9,132 bases of DNA from an uncultured Lachnospiraceae bacterium (GCA_910577835.1 CAJTOU010000079.1:1-9132); one strand, 5' to 3'; shown: positions 1 through 6,402, counted from the stretch's first letter. The notes: a model not told the origin generated them from the sequence alone. Made by a program: numbers and translations.

Positions 1-72
1 TGCGAAGCGTGATGACCTGCGCACGCATCCGCGTGCTTCTTTGTAATCTGTCATCATGCGAAGCGTGATGAC
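1..72. repeat. Dispersed palindromic repeat element with 16-bp terminal direct repeats
   Basis: The same 16 bases, TGCGAAGCGTGATGAC, occur at 1-16 and 57-72. Between them lies a perfect hairpin: GCACGC (21-26), loop ATCC, GCGTGC (31-36). A second hairpin spans 50-72: GTCATCA pairs with TGATGAC, continued by a T-G wobble and two GC pairs around a GAA loop (the core GCGAAGC is known as an unusually stable mini-hairpin). Read on the minus strand the unit is open, starting VITLRMM and ending RRSSRFA. I recognise this translated string as one that recurs as spurious peptides and protein tails in Lachnospiraceae/Ruminococcaceae genomes, so this is most likely a short interspersed palindromic element. 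It may continue beyond the left edge. It supplies the last five codons and the stop of the decarboxylase gene. Confidence 0.75.
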
Positions 73-1241
73 GTTTCTGAATTTATAATATCGGTTCCCA
101 TTGGCTTTCTTACACACTGGAAACCTTTATTAACAGAATAAAAAATAATCTGTGGCAGCTCTCTGCTTAAAAACAATGCCATACCTTCTGTTACGGAATA
201 GGCACCGCAGGTATGAAATACCATATAATCGTCAATCTCCGGCTCTCCGATTTCCAAATCTCTGACAATCACATCATTAATTGTGCACAGAGAACCACAT
301 ACTGTCCATTTGCCAATATTCTTTGTTCTCTGTGGCAGATAGGTAATCTCTGGTTTTTTCATTCCCATAAGCTGTCCATAATAATTAAGTTGATGAATTC
401 CGCCATCTACAATACAATAATTTACACTTTCTGTGGTTTTTACATCAACTGCCTTTGTGATATAATACCCACATTCCGACGCGATAAACCTTCCCATTTC
501 AATGGAAATATGGCTGAATACATCTGTTTTCTTTAAAATATCCCGAAGCCCTGTAAGCTGTACTTCTGCTGTATCTACTTTATCTGTATCAAAATACGCT
601 ACTGAAAGCCCCGGTCCATATTCCAGCTCTAATCTTTCCAGTTTATAAGCTTCTTTTAAATAAGCTCCATATTCTGAAAGCTCCGCTATTTCCTTTTCCA
701 CCTTTTTCAATTTTTTCTGTGTACCTGAATAATAATGAATACCGATTACATTTATATGCGAGTCTTTCTCTGCACTCTTTAAAACCTTCTCCAAAGTTTC
801 CTTATCCATGCCAAACTGATTGGAGCTGGAAAGCCGCAGGTAAACGTCCAGTATAAATCCATATTTTCTTGTACACCAGCTTAGTATATCATAATGTCTG
901 GAAGATTCAATGGTAAATATGCCCTTTCCTTTACTTAATTCTATAATTCTGTCCATAGAGTTAAAGGTTTTATTCACTCCTGAAACTACGATTTTTTCCG
1001 GAGGAATTCCCTGCCTCATACAGATTTCATATTCTCCGGGAGAGCATACTTCGAATCTGTCAATAGAATCATTCATTGGTCTGATTAAAAACGGATTGGC
1101 CTTCATGGCATAACATGTGGTAATATCCTCACCTAAAATATCCGAAATCAGCCTTACCCTTTCTTCCAAAATATCCAAATCAAATACATAGCAAGGAGTT
1201 TCAAATTTCTGAATTACTTCTTCAAAGTCTTTATTTTCCAT
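54..1241 (-). CDS. Fold-type III PLP-dependent amino acid decarboxylase (diaminopimelate/ornithine decarboxylase superfamily)
   Basis: This 395-residue protein has the alanine-racemase-like TIM barrel and C-terminal beta domain of the LysA family. Visible motifs are CYAMKANP with the PLP-binding Lys47, SPGE at 67-70, GIHYYSG with His169, a glycine-rich phosphate loop YGPGLS at 208-213, EMGR at 248-251 (EPGR in most relatives), DGG at 279-281, Cys319 with Asp323 (the GxxCxxxD substrate motif) and GAYS at 346-349. It probably decarboxylates an amino acid or amino-acyl group; the exact substrate cannot be read. The start overlaps the end of the upstream adenylation gene by 11 bp and has its own Shine-Dalgarno sequence (AAGGAAGGG, 1251-1259), which indicates coupled translation. 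That pairing argues against a housekeeping lysA and resembles systems such as BtrK, which decarboxylates a carrier-bound amino acid. The last residues, SSRFA, and the TGA come from the repeat element at 1-72, so the native C-terminus has been altered. Confidence 0.88.
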   Translation of the reverse strand: MENKDFEEVIQKFETPCYVFDLDILEERVRLISDILGEDITTCYAMKANPFLIRPMNDSIDRFEVCSPGEYEICMRQGIPPEKIVVSGVNKTFNSMDRIIELSKGKGIFTIESSRHYDILSWCTRKYGFILDVYLRLSSSNQFGMDKETLEKVLKSAEKDSHINVIGIHYYSGTQKKLKKVEKEIAELSEYGAYLKEAYKLERLELEYGPGLSVAYFDTDKVDTAEVQLTGLRDILKKTDVFSHISIEMGRFIASECGYYITKAVDVKTTESVNYCIVDGGIHQLNYYGQLMGMKKPEITYLPQRTKNIGKWTVCGSLCTINDVIVRDLEIGEPEIDDYMVFHTCGAYSVTEGMALFLSRELPQIIFYSVNKGFQCVRKPMGTDIINSETSSRFA

Positions 1242-2766
1242 TTTTTTCAGCCCTTCCTTCTCTGTACATTTCCTTCAGTCTGTTTCTGTCTGTCTTGCCG
1301 TTTTTATTTAACGGAAGCTCTTCTACATTTACAAATACATTTGGCACCATAAAATCCGGCACCTTTGTTTTCATATTGTCAATAATAGCTCTCTTGTCAT
1401 CTGTTCCCACATAATACGCTACCACTTTATTTTTCTGTTCGTCAAAGAAGCAGCAGGCATGTTCTATGTCTTTCAGACTTCCAAGTACTGCCTCAATCTC
1501 CTCCAGTTCAATCCGATGTCCCATATGCTTTATCTGAAAGTCCTTGCGCCCTGCAAAATAAAACTTTTCATCCTCTCCAATATATGCGAGGTCGCCGGTA
1601 TGGTAAATAATCTCTGGATAATTTTTATTTAAAGGATTTTGCGTAAATGCCTTTTCTGTCATCTTTGGATTATTATAATATCCAAGAGCAAGTGCAGTTC
1701 CCGCCACGCAGATTTCCGCAGCTTTATTTTTCTCTGTTACCTCCTGCCCGCAATCGTCTAAAAGAAAAACTCTCTCATTTGGAAAAGCCGTTCCCATAGG
1801 AAGCTTGTCGTCTTCAGAAAATTCCCTGTCTAAAATATAATAAGTACAGTTACAGGTAATTTCTGTCGGCCCATAAAGATTGACAAACATTGCATGCGGA
1901 TAGTAGCTTCTCCATTGATTTAACTGCTTAATTGGCATAAGCTCACCGCTGAACATGATTTTATTGATGCAGGAAGGAACCTTATATTTCAGCCCGTGCA
2001 GTCTGTTTAACAGGCACAGCGCAGATACTGCCCAGATTAAGGTTGTGACATGGTTATCCTCCAGCATATCAATCACTGCATTTGGAAACATAAAGCTGGA
2101 CTTTGGTATGATAATCAGCGTGGCTCCTGTTTTTAAACAGGAATAAATATCTTTTACAGATACATCAAAATCAAATGGAGCCTGATTGCCGATAACATCT
2201 TTTTCCTCTATATGGAACAGTTCTGTAAAACAGTCAATAAAATCTATCACAGACCTGTGAGAAATCAATACCCCTTTTGGTATACCTGTGGAACCCGAAG
2301 TAAATATACTGTACAACGGGTCTGTATCCAGCGCCTGATTTCTTATATTTTCCAATGCCATAACATCTATATCACCCTGTATTTCCAAGACTTCAGCAAT
2401 TTTTCCGCCATATCCCGCTTCCTTCAGCTTATCTTTGTACTCCGGATAAGTAATGACTATATCTGGATTTAGTACGCCAAGAATCTGTTCAATCCTCCAT
2501 GTTGGAAAATTCGGGTCAATTAGCACATAAAAATCACCTGCGTATACAATGCCCATAAATAATTGCAATGCCGCTACACTTTTTTCCATAAATACGGCGA
2601 CTGGTTTATGTGGCTGCGTTTCTTTTGAAAGCCATGTACCTATCTGCTTTGCTCGTTTTTCAAGCTCCCTGTATGTGCAGCAGGTCTTGTCATCTTTTGC
2701 TGCGATTTTTTCCGGATATGCCTTGGCAGAAGCCTCCAGATACTCTAAAACGTTAATCTTCTTCAT
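1231..2766 (-). CDS. Stand-alone amino acid adenylation enzyme (AMP-binding, DltA/NRPS A-domain-like)
   Basis: The 511-residue protein contains the adenylation core motifs in order: A3 FTSGSTGIPKG (155-165), A4 with FDVS (Asp201, expected to hold the substrate alpha-amino group), A5 NLYGPTE (296-302), A7 YHTGD (388-392), A8 GRKDFQIKHMGHRIELEEIE (406-425) and A10 NKNGKTDR with catalytic Lys491. It ends about 20 residues after A10, so there is no fused carrier domain. It should form an aminoacyl-AMP and pass it to a separate carrier protein or small acceptor, as DltA does. My by-eye alignment to GrsA gives the pocket D-V-K-I-M-S-L-C-N-K, which I cannot assign; the Lys at the third position may contact an acidic side chain. 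I chose the ATG at 2766 because GAGGGA (2773-2778) precedes it by 6 nt. The longer frame starts with a GTG at 2805 that lacks a ribosome site and abuts the operator. It is first in an operon with the decarboxylase. Confidence 0.88.
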   Translation of the reverse strand: MKKINVLEYLEASAKAYPEKIAAKDDKTCCTYRELEKRAKQIGTWLSKETQPHKPVAVFMEKSVAALQLFMGIVYAGDFYVLIDPNFPTWRIEQILGVLNPDIVITYPEYKDKLKEAGYGGKIAEVLEIQGDIDVMALENIRNQALDTDPLYSIFTSGSTGIPKGVLISHRSVIDFIDCFTELFHIEEKDVIGNQAPFDFDVSVKDIYSCLKTGATLIIIPKSSFMFPNAVIDMLEDNHVTTLIWAVSALCLLNRLHGLKYKVPSCINKIMFSGELMPIKQLNQWRSYYPHAMFVNLYGPTEITCNCTYYILDREFSEDDKLPMGTAFPNERVFLLDDCGQEVTEKNKAAEICVAGTALALGYYNNPKMTEKAFTQNPLNKNYPEIIYHTGDLAYIGEDEKFYFAGRKDFQIKHMGHRIELEEIEAVLGSLKDIEHACCFFDEQKNKVVAYYVGTDDKRAIIDNMKTKVPDFMVPNVFVNVEELPLNKNGKTDRNRLKEMYREGRAEKNGK

Positions 2767-2772
2767 TATAAT

Positions 2773-2778
2773 TCCCTC
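2773..2778 (-). promoter_or_regulatory. Ribosome binding site deciding the adenylation gene start
   Basis: GAGGGA on the minus strand stands 6 nt before the ATG at 2766. The upstream in-frame GTG at 2805 has no comparable sequence, so the shorter protein is preferred. Confidence 0.7.
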
Positions 2779-2805
2779 ATAAATAAGTGATTTCCTGTAT
2801 TTCAC

Positions 2806-2832
2806 AAGTGTACTATATCACATAGTACACTT
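2806..2832. promoter_or_regulatory. Perfect 27-bp palindromic operator
   Basis: The arms AAGTGTACTAT (2806-2816) and ATAGTACACTT (2822-2832) are exact inverted repeats of 11 bp around the 5-bp spacer ATCAC. The site begins about 6 nt downstream of the likely transcription start of the adenylation/decarboxylase operon, a position where a bound repressor would block transcription. The GTGTAC...GTACAC form resembles sites of dimeric winged-helix regulators, possibly of the GntR/YtrA type. That family guess is weak, and no regulator gene for it is present in the window. Confidence 0.7.
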
Positions 2833-2844
2833 CTTTCATGTGAC

Positions 2845-2873
2845 ATTATAACATGACTGATTCTATAAGTCAA
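2845..2873 (-). promoter_or_regulatory. Sigma-A promoter of the adenylation/decarboxylase operon
   Basis: On the minus strand TTGACT (2868-2873) is followed after exactly 17 bp by TATAAT (2845-2850). The start of transcription should fall near 2838, giving a leader of about 70 nt that contains the palindromic operator. Confidence 0.8.
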
Positions 2874-2931
2874 TCCTTGTTTCATGTTCTTTATCTGGTT
2901 CATCTTTTCATTTGTTTCATCTTTTTTATTG

Positions 2932-2977
2932 TAATAAAAAAATCTTAAGAAAAGATAAATCTGTTTCTTAAGATTTT
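2932..2977 (-). terminator. Terminator behind the csoR-copA operon
   Basis: Perfect 14-bp arms (2939-2952 and 2964-2977; AAAATCTTAAGAAA and its complement) flank an 11-nt loop. On the minus strand the stem runs into a T-rich tract at 2935-2941. It lies about 90 bp after the copA stop and upstream of the next minus-strand promoter, so it should separate the two operons. The stem is AT-rich, so its strength is uncertain. Confidence 0.6.
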
Positions 2978-2996
2978 CTTATAATTATAAATTTTT

Positions 2997-3059
2997 TCAG
3001 ATGCTTTGAAGAAGTTCTTTAAATCCTCCTTCTTCTAAATAGGTACCTACTGCCTTTAA
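2997..3059 (-). pseudogene. Possible C-terminal remnant of a lost gene (20 codons)
   Basis: Directly after the copA stop, in another frame, 20 open codons read LKAVGTYLEEGGFKELLQSI and end in TGA. The composition looks protein-like, but the frame opens immediately after a stop codon and has no start. It could be the tail of a gene removed by deletion, or chance. I do not recognise the family. Confidence 0.2.
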
Positions 3060-3063
3060 TCAA

Positions 3064-3282
3064 TTACTGAATCCCTACCACTTCATATTCCTGTTCTTCT
3101 ACTGCCTTTTTAAGCTTTTCATCCTCTACCGCTTCATTTAATGTCACAACGGCTGTGCCTTTTTCATGGCTTACCTCCGCCCTGACTACCCCTGAAAGTT
3201 CTTCCAGTGCCTTTTTCACATGTGCCTCACAATGTCCGCACATCATTCCCTTAATCTCAATTACCTTTGTCAATTCTGCCAT
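3064..3282 (-). CDS. Possible CopZ-like copper chaperone translated from an internal start in copA
   Basis: The last 72 codons of copA form a complete HMA domain of typical CopZ length, beginning MAELTKVIEIKG and carrying MCGHC (15-19 of this product). The first Met is CopA residue 805. It is preceded in frame by AAGGAG (3289-3294) with a 6-nt spacing, as good as any gene start in the window. A separate soluble chaperone could therefore be made from the same mRNA and deliver Cu(I) to the pump. The signal could instead be a relic of a former separate copZ, or chance use of the codons AAG GAG. There is a precedent in E. coli, where copA yields a chaperone by frameshifting; the mechanism proposed here is different. 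Confidence 0.4.
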   Translation of the reverse strand: MAELTKVIEIKGMMCGHCEAHVKKALEELSGVVRAEVSHEKGTAVVTLNEAVEDEKLKKAVEEQEYEVVGIQ

Positions 3283-5694
3283 TTTAATCTCCTTTTCCGT
3301 GTCATATGCCTGTTCTTTTAATTTATATTCAGGCTTCGCACTTTTACTGAAGCAGTCAACATCCGTGCCCGCTGCATTCTTTGAATCATCAGCGCTTATG
3401 CCGGCTGCATTTACTTTAAATAAATTTAATCTCAAAGCATTCATTACAACGCAAAAGCTCGACAAGCTCATTGCCGCGGCTCCGAACATCGGATTCAACT
3501 TCCAGCCAAAAACTGGAATCCATACACCCGCTGCCAGCGGAATACCAATTACATTATATATAAATGCCCAGAATAAATTTTCATGAATATTTCTCAAAAC
3601 CGCCTTACTAAGCTTAATTGCCTTGTAGGCATCATACAAACTGTTTTTCATAAGGACCACATCAGCGGCATCGATTGCCACATCAGTTCCCGCGCCAATC
3701 GCAATTCCGATATCCGCCCTTGTAAGTGCAGGCGCATCGTTTATACCGTCTCCCACCATAATTGTCTTTCCCTGCTCCTTAAGCTTCTTTATCGCTTCTT
3801 CTTTTCCATCCGGAAGCACATTTGCCACCACTTCATCTACGCCGGACTGACTGCCGACTGCCTTTGCAGTTTTTTCATTATCTCCAGTCAGCATAACCAC
3901 TCGAATACCCATCTCTTTCAGGCGCAAAACCGCTTCTCTGCTGTCGGGTTTCACAACATCTGCCACGGCAATCATTCCATAAAACTTTCGATTCCTTGCA
4001 AAAAACAGCGGTGTTTTTCCCTGATTTGCCAGCTCTTCCGCTGTCAAAAATACCTGTTTTGGAATATCAGCTTCTTTTTCCACATACTCTCTTTTCCCTC
4101 CAATAAGCTTCTCTCCATTTAATTCTGCACTCAGTCCATTTCCGGCAGAAGTGGAAAATCCCTGTATTTCTTCAGAAATATTTTGATGAACCATCCTTCC
4201 CTGTGATGTTCCCTGTGACATTTCTACATAATTTACAATTGCTTTCGCCAGAGGATGCTCGCTCTTTTTTTCCAGAAGAAAAGCCATATGCAGGAGTTCG
4301 TCTTCTGATACTGTTTCCGCCGGATAAATATCTGTCACTACCGGTTCACCCCTTGTAATTGTTCCAGTCTTATCCAGTGCCGCTATCTGTGCTTTTCCGG
4401 TTTCTTCGAGGGACACAGCATTTTTAAACAAAATACCATTTTTTGCTCCCATTCCGTTTCCTACCATAATCGCAACCGGAGTTGCAAGGCCCAGAGCACA
4501 GGGACAACTTATTACAAGCACTGAAATTCCTCTGGCCAGCGCAAATCCGATTTCCTTTCCCACAAGAAGCCATATAAATATTGTCAATACAGCAATCAAA
4601 ATTACCGTTGGAACAAAAATCCCTGATACCTTATCCGCTGCTTTTGCAATCGGCGCTTTTGTAGATGAGGCTTCTCTTACCATACGAATAATCTGCGACA
4701 ATGCTGTATTTTCACCAACCCTGACCGCTTTGCACTTTAAAAAGCCTGATTGATTCACTGTGGCAGCAGACACGGTATCACCTGCTGCCTTATCTGCCGG
4801 AATACTTTCACCTGTCAATGCTGCCTCGTTTACTGCGCTTGTTCCCTCTATTACTATTCCATCTACTGGAATATTTTCTCCGGGGCGAACTACAAAAATA
4901 TCTCCTGGCTGCACTTCTTCAATATCAACCTTTACTTCTTCACCATTCTTGAGAATAACGGCGCTTTTCGGTGACAGCTTTATCAGGGTTTTTAACGCAT
5001 CCGTAGTCTTTCCCTTTGAAAATGACTCAAGCATTTTTCCCAGAGTAATAAGTGTAAGTATCATTGCCGCAGACTCAAAATAGAATTCATGCATATAATG
5101 CATTGCCTGTTCCGCATTTCCTCTGGTTACTTCATGTGTCATGGCAAATAATGCATAGGTACTATATACAAAAGAAGCTCCTGCACCAAGTGCCACAAGC
5201 GTATCCATATTTGGCGCTCTGTGAATCGCGCTCAAAAAACCACTGACAAAAAACTTCTGGTTAATTACCATAATAATAATAGTTAATAAAAGCTGAATCA
5301 GGCCCACCGCAAGATAATTATTTTTCAGTACTTCTGGAACAGGCCAGTTCCACATCATATATCCCATAGAAAGATACATAAGAGGAAGCAAAACCACCAC
5401 AGATGCAATCAGGCGCTTTCTTAAATGTCCGGTTTCCTTAGTTTCCAGTTCCGCCATATCTGCCCCGCTGTCTCTGCTCTGGCTTTTTGCCTCTGCCTGA
5501 TTCTTAAAGGCTCCATATCCGGCCTTTTCCACCGCTGCAATAATATCCTGTTCTTTGGCATTTCCTTCTACTGTCATGGAATTCGTCAAAAGACTGACGG
5601 CCACATTGTCCACTCCCGCCACCTTTGCAACTGCCTTTTCTACATGGTTGCTGCATGCAGCACAGCTCATGCCGGTTACTTTATATTCTTCCAT
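3064..5694 (-). CDS. copA: Copper-exporting P1B-type ATPase with N- and C-terminal metal-binding domains
   Basis: This 876-residue membrane pump couples ATP hydrolysis to Cu(I) export. An N-terminal HMA domain carries GMSCAAC (Cys11, Cys14). About eight membrane segments follow (near 96-113, 126-145, 163-185, 205-222, 354-378, 386-410, 706-728, 736-755). The actuator has TGES (294-297), membrane segment 6 has the CPC metal site (397-399), and the catalytic domain has DKTGT (Asp441 phosphorylated), SEHP (478-481), TGD (603-605) and GDGINDAP (648-655). Tyr713-Asn714 and MSLSS (742-746) in the last two segments are the Cu(I) signatures. After a polar linker (about 760-804) comes a second HMA domain with MCGHC (Cys819, Cys822), an addition to the usual layout. 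The start has AAAGGAG upstream. It lies 84 bp behind csoR in the same operon and so should be induced by copper. An internal start may release the last domain separately. Confidence 0.96.
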   Translation of the reverse strand: MEEYKVTGMSCAACSNHVEKAVAKVAGVDNVAVSLLTNSMTVEGNAKEQDIIAAVEKAGYGAFKNQAEAKSQSRDSGADMAELETKETGHLRKRLIASVVVLLPLMYLSMGYMMWNWPVPEVLKNNYLAVGLIQLLLTIIIMVINQKFFVSGFLSAIHRAPNMDTLVALGAGASFVYSTYALFAMTHEVTRGNAEQAMHYMHEFYFESAAMILTLITLGKMLESFSKGKTTDALKTLIKLSPKSAVILKNGEEVKVDIEEVQPGDIFVVRPGENIPVDGIVIEGTSAVNEAALTGESIPADKAAGDTVSAATVNQSGFLKCKAVRVGENTALSQIIRMVREASSTKAPIAKAADKVSGIFVPTVILIAVLTIFIWLLVGKEIGFALARGISVLVISCPCALGLATPVAIMVGNGMGAKNGILFKNAVSLEETGKAQIAALDKTGTITRGEPVVTDIYPAETVSEDELLHMAFLLEKKSEHPLAKAIVNYVEMSQGTSQGRMVHQNISEEIQGFSTSAGNGLSAELNGEKLIGGKREYVEKEADIPKQVFLTAEELANQGKTPLFFARNRKFYGMIAVADVVKPDSREAVLRLKEMGIRVVMLTGDNEKTAKAVGSQSGVDEVVANVLPDGKEEAIKKLKEQGKTIMVGDGINDAPALTRADIGIAIGAGTDVAIDAADVVLMKNSLYDAYKAIKLSKAVLRNIHENLFWAFIYNVIGIPLAAGVWIPVFGWKLNPMFGAAAMSLSSFCVVMNALRLNLFKVNAAGISADDSKNAAGTDVDCFSKSAKPEYKLKEQAYDTEKEIKMAELTKVIEIKGMMCGHCEAHVKKALEELSGVVRAEVSHEKGTAVVTLNEAVEDEKLKKAVEEQEYEVVGIQ
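3289..3294 (-). promoter_or_regulatory. Internal ribosome binding site within copA
   Basis: AAGGAG on the minus strand is followed after ATTAAA by ATG (3280-3282), in frame with copA and exactly at the start of the C-terminal metal-binding domain. Confidence 0.45.
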
Positions 5695-5778
5695 TTGTTT
5701 ACTGCTCCTTTCTGGAAATATTGAGTTTTTAAGTTTTCAACTTTCAGCTCATTTATCTCAGAGTTGTGTAAAAATAAA

Positions 5779-6096
5779 TTATTTCATAAGCTTCTGCAAT
5801 ACCATTACCAGCTCATCTACAATCTCCTCGTTTCCATTTTTTACGTTTTCGGCCACACATGTCCTGATATGGTTTGCCAACAGAACTTTGTTAAAGCTGT
5901 GCAGTGCAGCATTGGCAGCAGAGACCTGTGTAAGAATATCCACACAGTAGGCATCCTGTTCCACCATTTTCTTTATTCCCCGAATCTGACCCTCAATACG
6001 GTTCAGCCTGTTTATCAAATCCTTATATTCTTCCTCTGTGCGGCTTTTTGTTTTTTTACCACAGCAATTTTTCTGATTTTTTTCTATTTCATTCAT
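5779..6096 (-). CDS. csoR: CsoR-family copper-sensing transcriptional repressor
   Basis: The 105-residue, mostly helical protein belongs to the CsoR/RcnR/FrmR (DUF156) family. The start of the family fold is seen in RLNRIEGQIRGIKKMVE (30-46). The Cu(I) ligand set is present: Cys51, His76 and Cys80, with the 25- and 4-residue spacings of Mycobacterium tuberculosis CsoR, and a Tyr directly before the first Cys as there. This points to copper rather than nickel or formaldehyde sensing. When apo it should bind its operator and block transcription; Cu(I) releases it. A CsoR-like site sits in its own promoter, and copA follows 84 bp downstream, so it should control itself and the exporter. An N-terminal tail of about 20 residues carries Cys11-Cys12, not part of the core site. 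AGAAGG precedes the ATG at a rather long distance. Confidence 0.95.
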   Translation of the reverse strand: MNEIEKNQKNCCGKKTKSRTEEEYKDLINRLNRIEGQIRGIKKMVEQDAYCVDILTQVSAANAALHSFNKVLLANHIRTCVAENVKNGNEEIVDELVMVLQKLMK

Positions 6097-6228
6097 AATA
6101 TTATAACCTTCTTTCCAATATTTTATTTTTTCATTTCATAGTATCAGAAAATAACTTCATAATTTTCCTGCGACATTATATTTTATTAAAAATACTTTGT
6201 TATACTGCCTGAATATCAGCTACTTAAT

Positions 6229-6257
6229 ATAATATACCCCTATACGGTATATGTCAA
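6229..6257 (-). promoter_or_regulatory. csoR-copA promoter
   Basis: On the minus strand the perfect -35 box TTGACA (6252-6257) is followed after 17 bp by TATTAT (6229-6234). The CsoR-type operator fills the spacer and touches both boxes, the classical arrangement for repression by blocking RNA polymerase. Confidence 0.85.
6232..6252. promoter_or_regulatory. CsoR operator
   Basis: ATATACC (6232-6238) and GGTATAT (6246-6252) are inverted repeats around CCTATAC. The pattern TACCCC...GGTA is that of known Gram-positive CsoR sites. It lies between the -35 and -10 boxes of the csoR promoter. Confidence 0.82.
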
Positions 6258-6270
6258 GTATGATTTTTAA

Positions 6271-6291
6271 TAAATATTTACCAAATATTTA
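6271..6291. repeat. AT-only inverted repeat between divergent promoters
   Basis: TAAATATTT (6271-6279) and AAATATTTA (6283-6291) are perfect 9-bp arms around ACC. It lies upstream of both promoters. It could be a regulator site or just AT-rich chance. Confidence 0.35.
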
Positions 6292-6353
6292 TCTGTTCTT
6301 TTTACTTATCTGTTAATTTTATCTGAAAAGGTATATTCAATTTATAAAAACTG

Positions 6354-6362
6354 TGCTATAAT
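6354..6362 (+). promoter_or_regulatory. Extended -10 promoter of the chemotaxis receptor gene
   Basis: TGCTATAAT is an extended -10 element with a perfect TATAAT (6357-6362). No good -35 box stands 16-18 bp upstream, as is common for this class. Transcription should begin near 6369, which makes the upstream ATG at 6370 an unlikely start. Confidence 0.6.
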
Positions 6363-6387
6363 AAAAAAAATGAATTATGTAGAGAAT

Positions 6388-6393
6388 AGGAGA
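6388..6393 (+). promoter_or_regulatory. Ribosome binding site deciding the receptor gene start
   Basis: AGGAGA precedes the ATG at 6403 by 9 nt. The in-frame ATG at 6370 has only A-rich promoter sequence before it. Confidence 0.65.
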
Positions 6394-6402
6394 GACTTGC
6401 AT

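Larger units (their letters stand above)
6097..6402. other. Divergent intergenic region between csoR and the chemotaxis receptor gene
   Basis: These 306 AT-rich bases hold the csoR leader (about 125 nt), the csoR promoter with its operator, a 9-bp inverted repeat at 6271-6291, and the receptor promoter with its ribosome site. I see no gene or RNA structure in the csoR leader. Confidence 0.7.

Noticed and set aside
1..72. CRISPR array at the left end
   Set aside because: There are only two copies of the 16-base repeat, both part of one palindromic element whose interior is itself a hairpin, and there are no spacers or cas genes.
2767..2805. Longer form of the adenylation protein starting at a GTG (2805)
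   Set aside because: The 13 extra residues lack family similarity, the GTG has no ribosome site, and it borders the operator. The ATG at 2766 has GAGGGA at 6 nt.
3583..4122. 179-codon plus-strand frame opposite copA, rich in Cys and His
   Set aside because: It is antisense to the conserved catalytic domain of CopA; its composition follows from the complement of copA codons and it has no convincing ribosome site.
5722..5751. Weak hairpin in the csoR-copA gap (TGAG...CTCA outside AAGTT/AACTT)
   Set aside because: The stem is interrupted and has no U-tract, so I cannot support a terminator or attenuator.
6370..6402. Upstream ATG of the chemotaxis receptor at 6370
   Set aside because: It lies about 8 nt after the TATAAT box, at the expected transcription start, and has no ribosome site. 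The ATG at 6403 has AGGAGA and starts with the MRKK that leads into the membrane segment.
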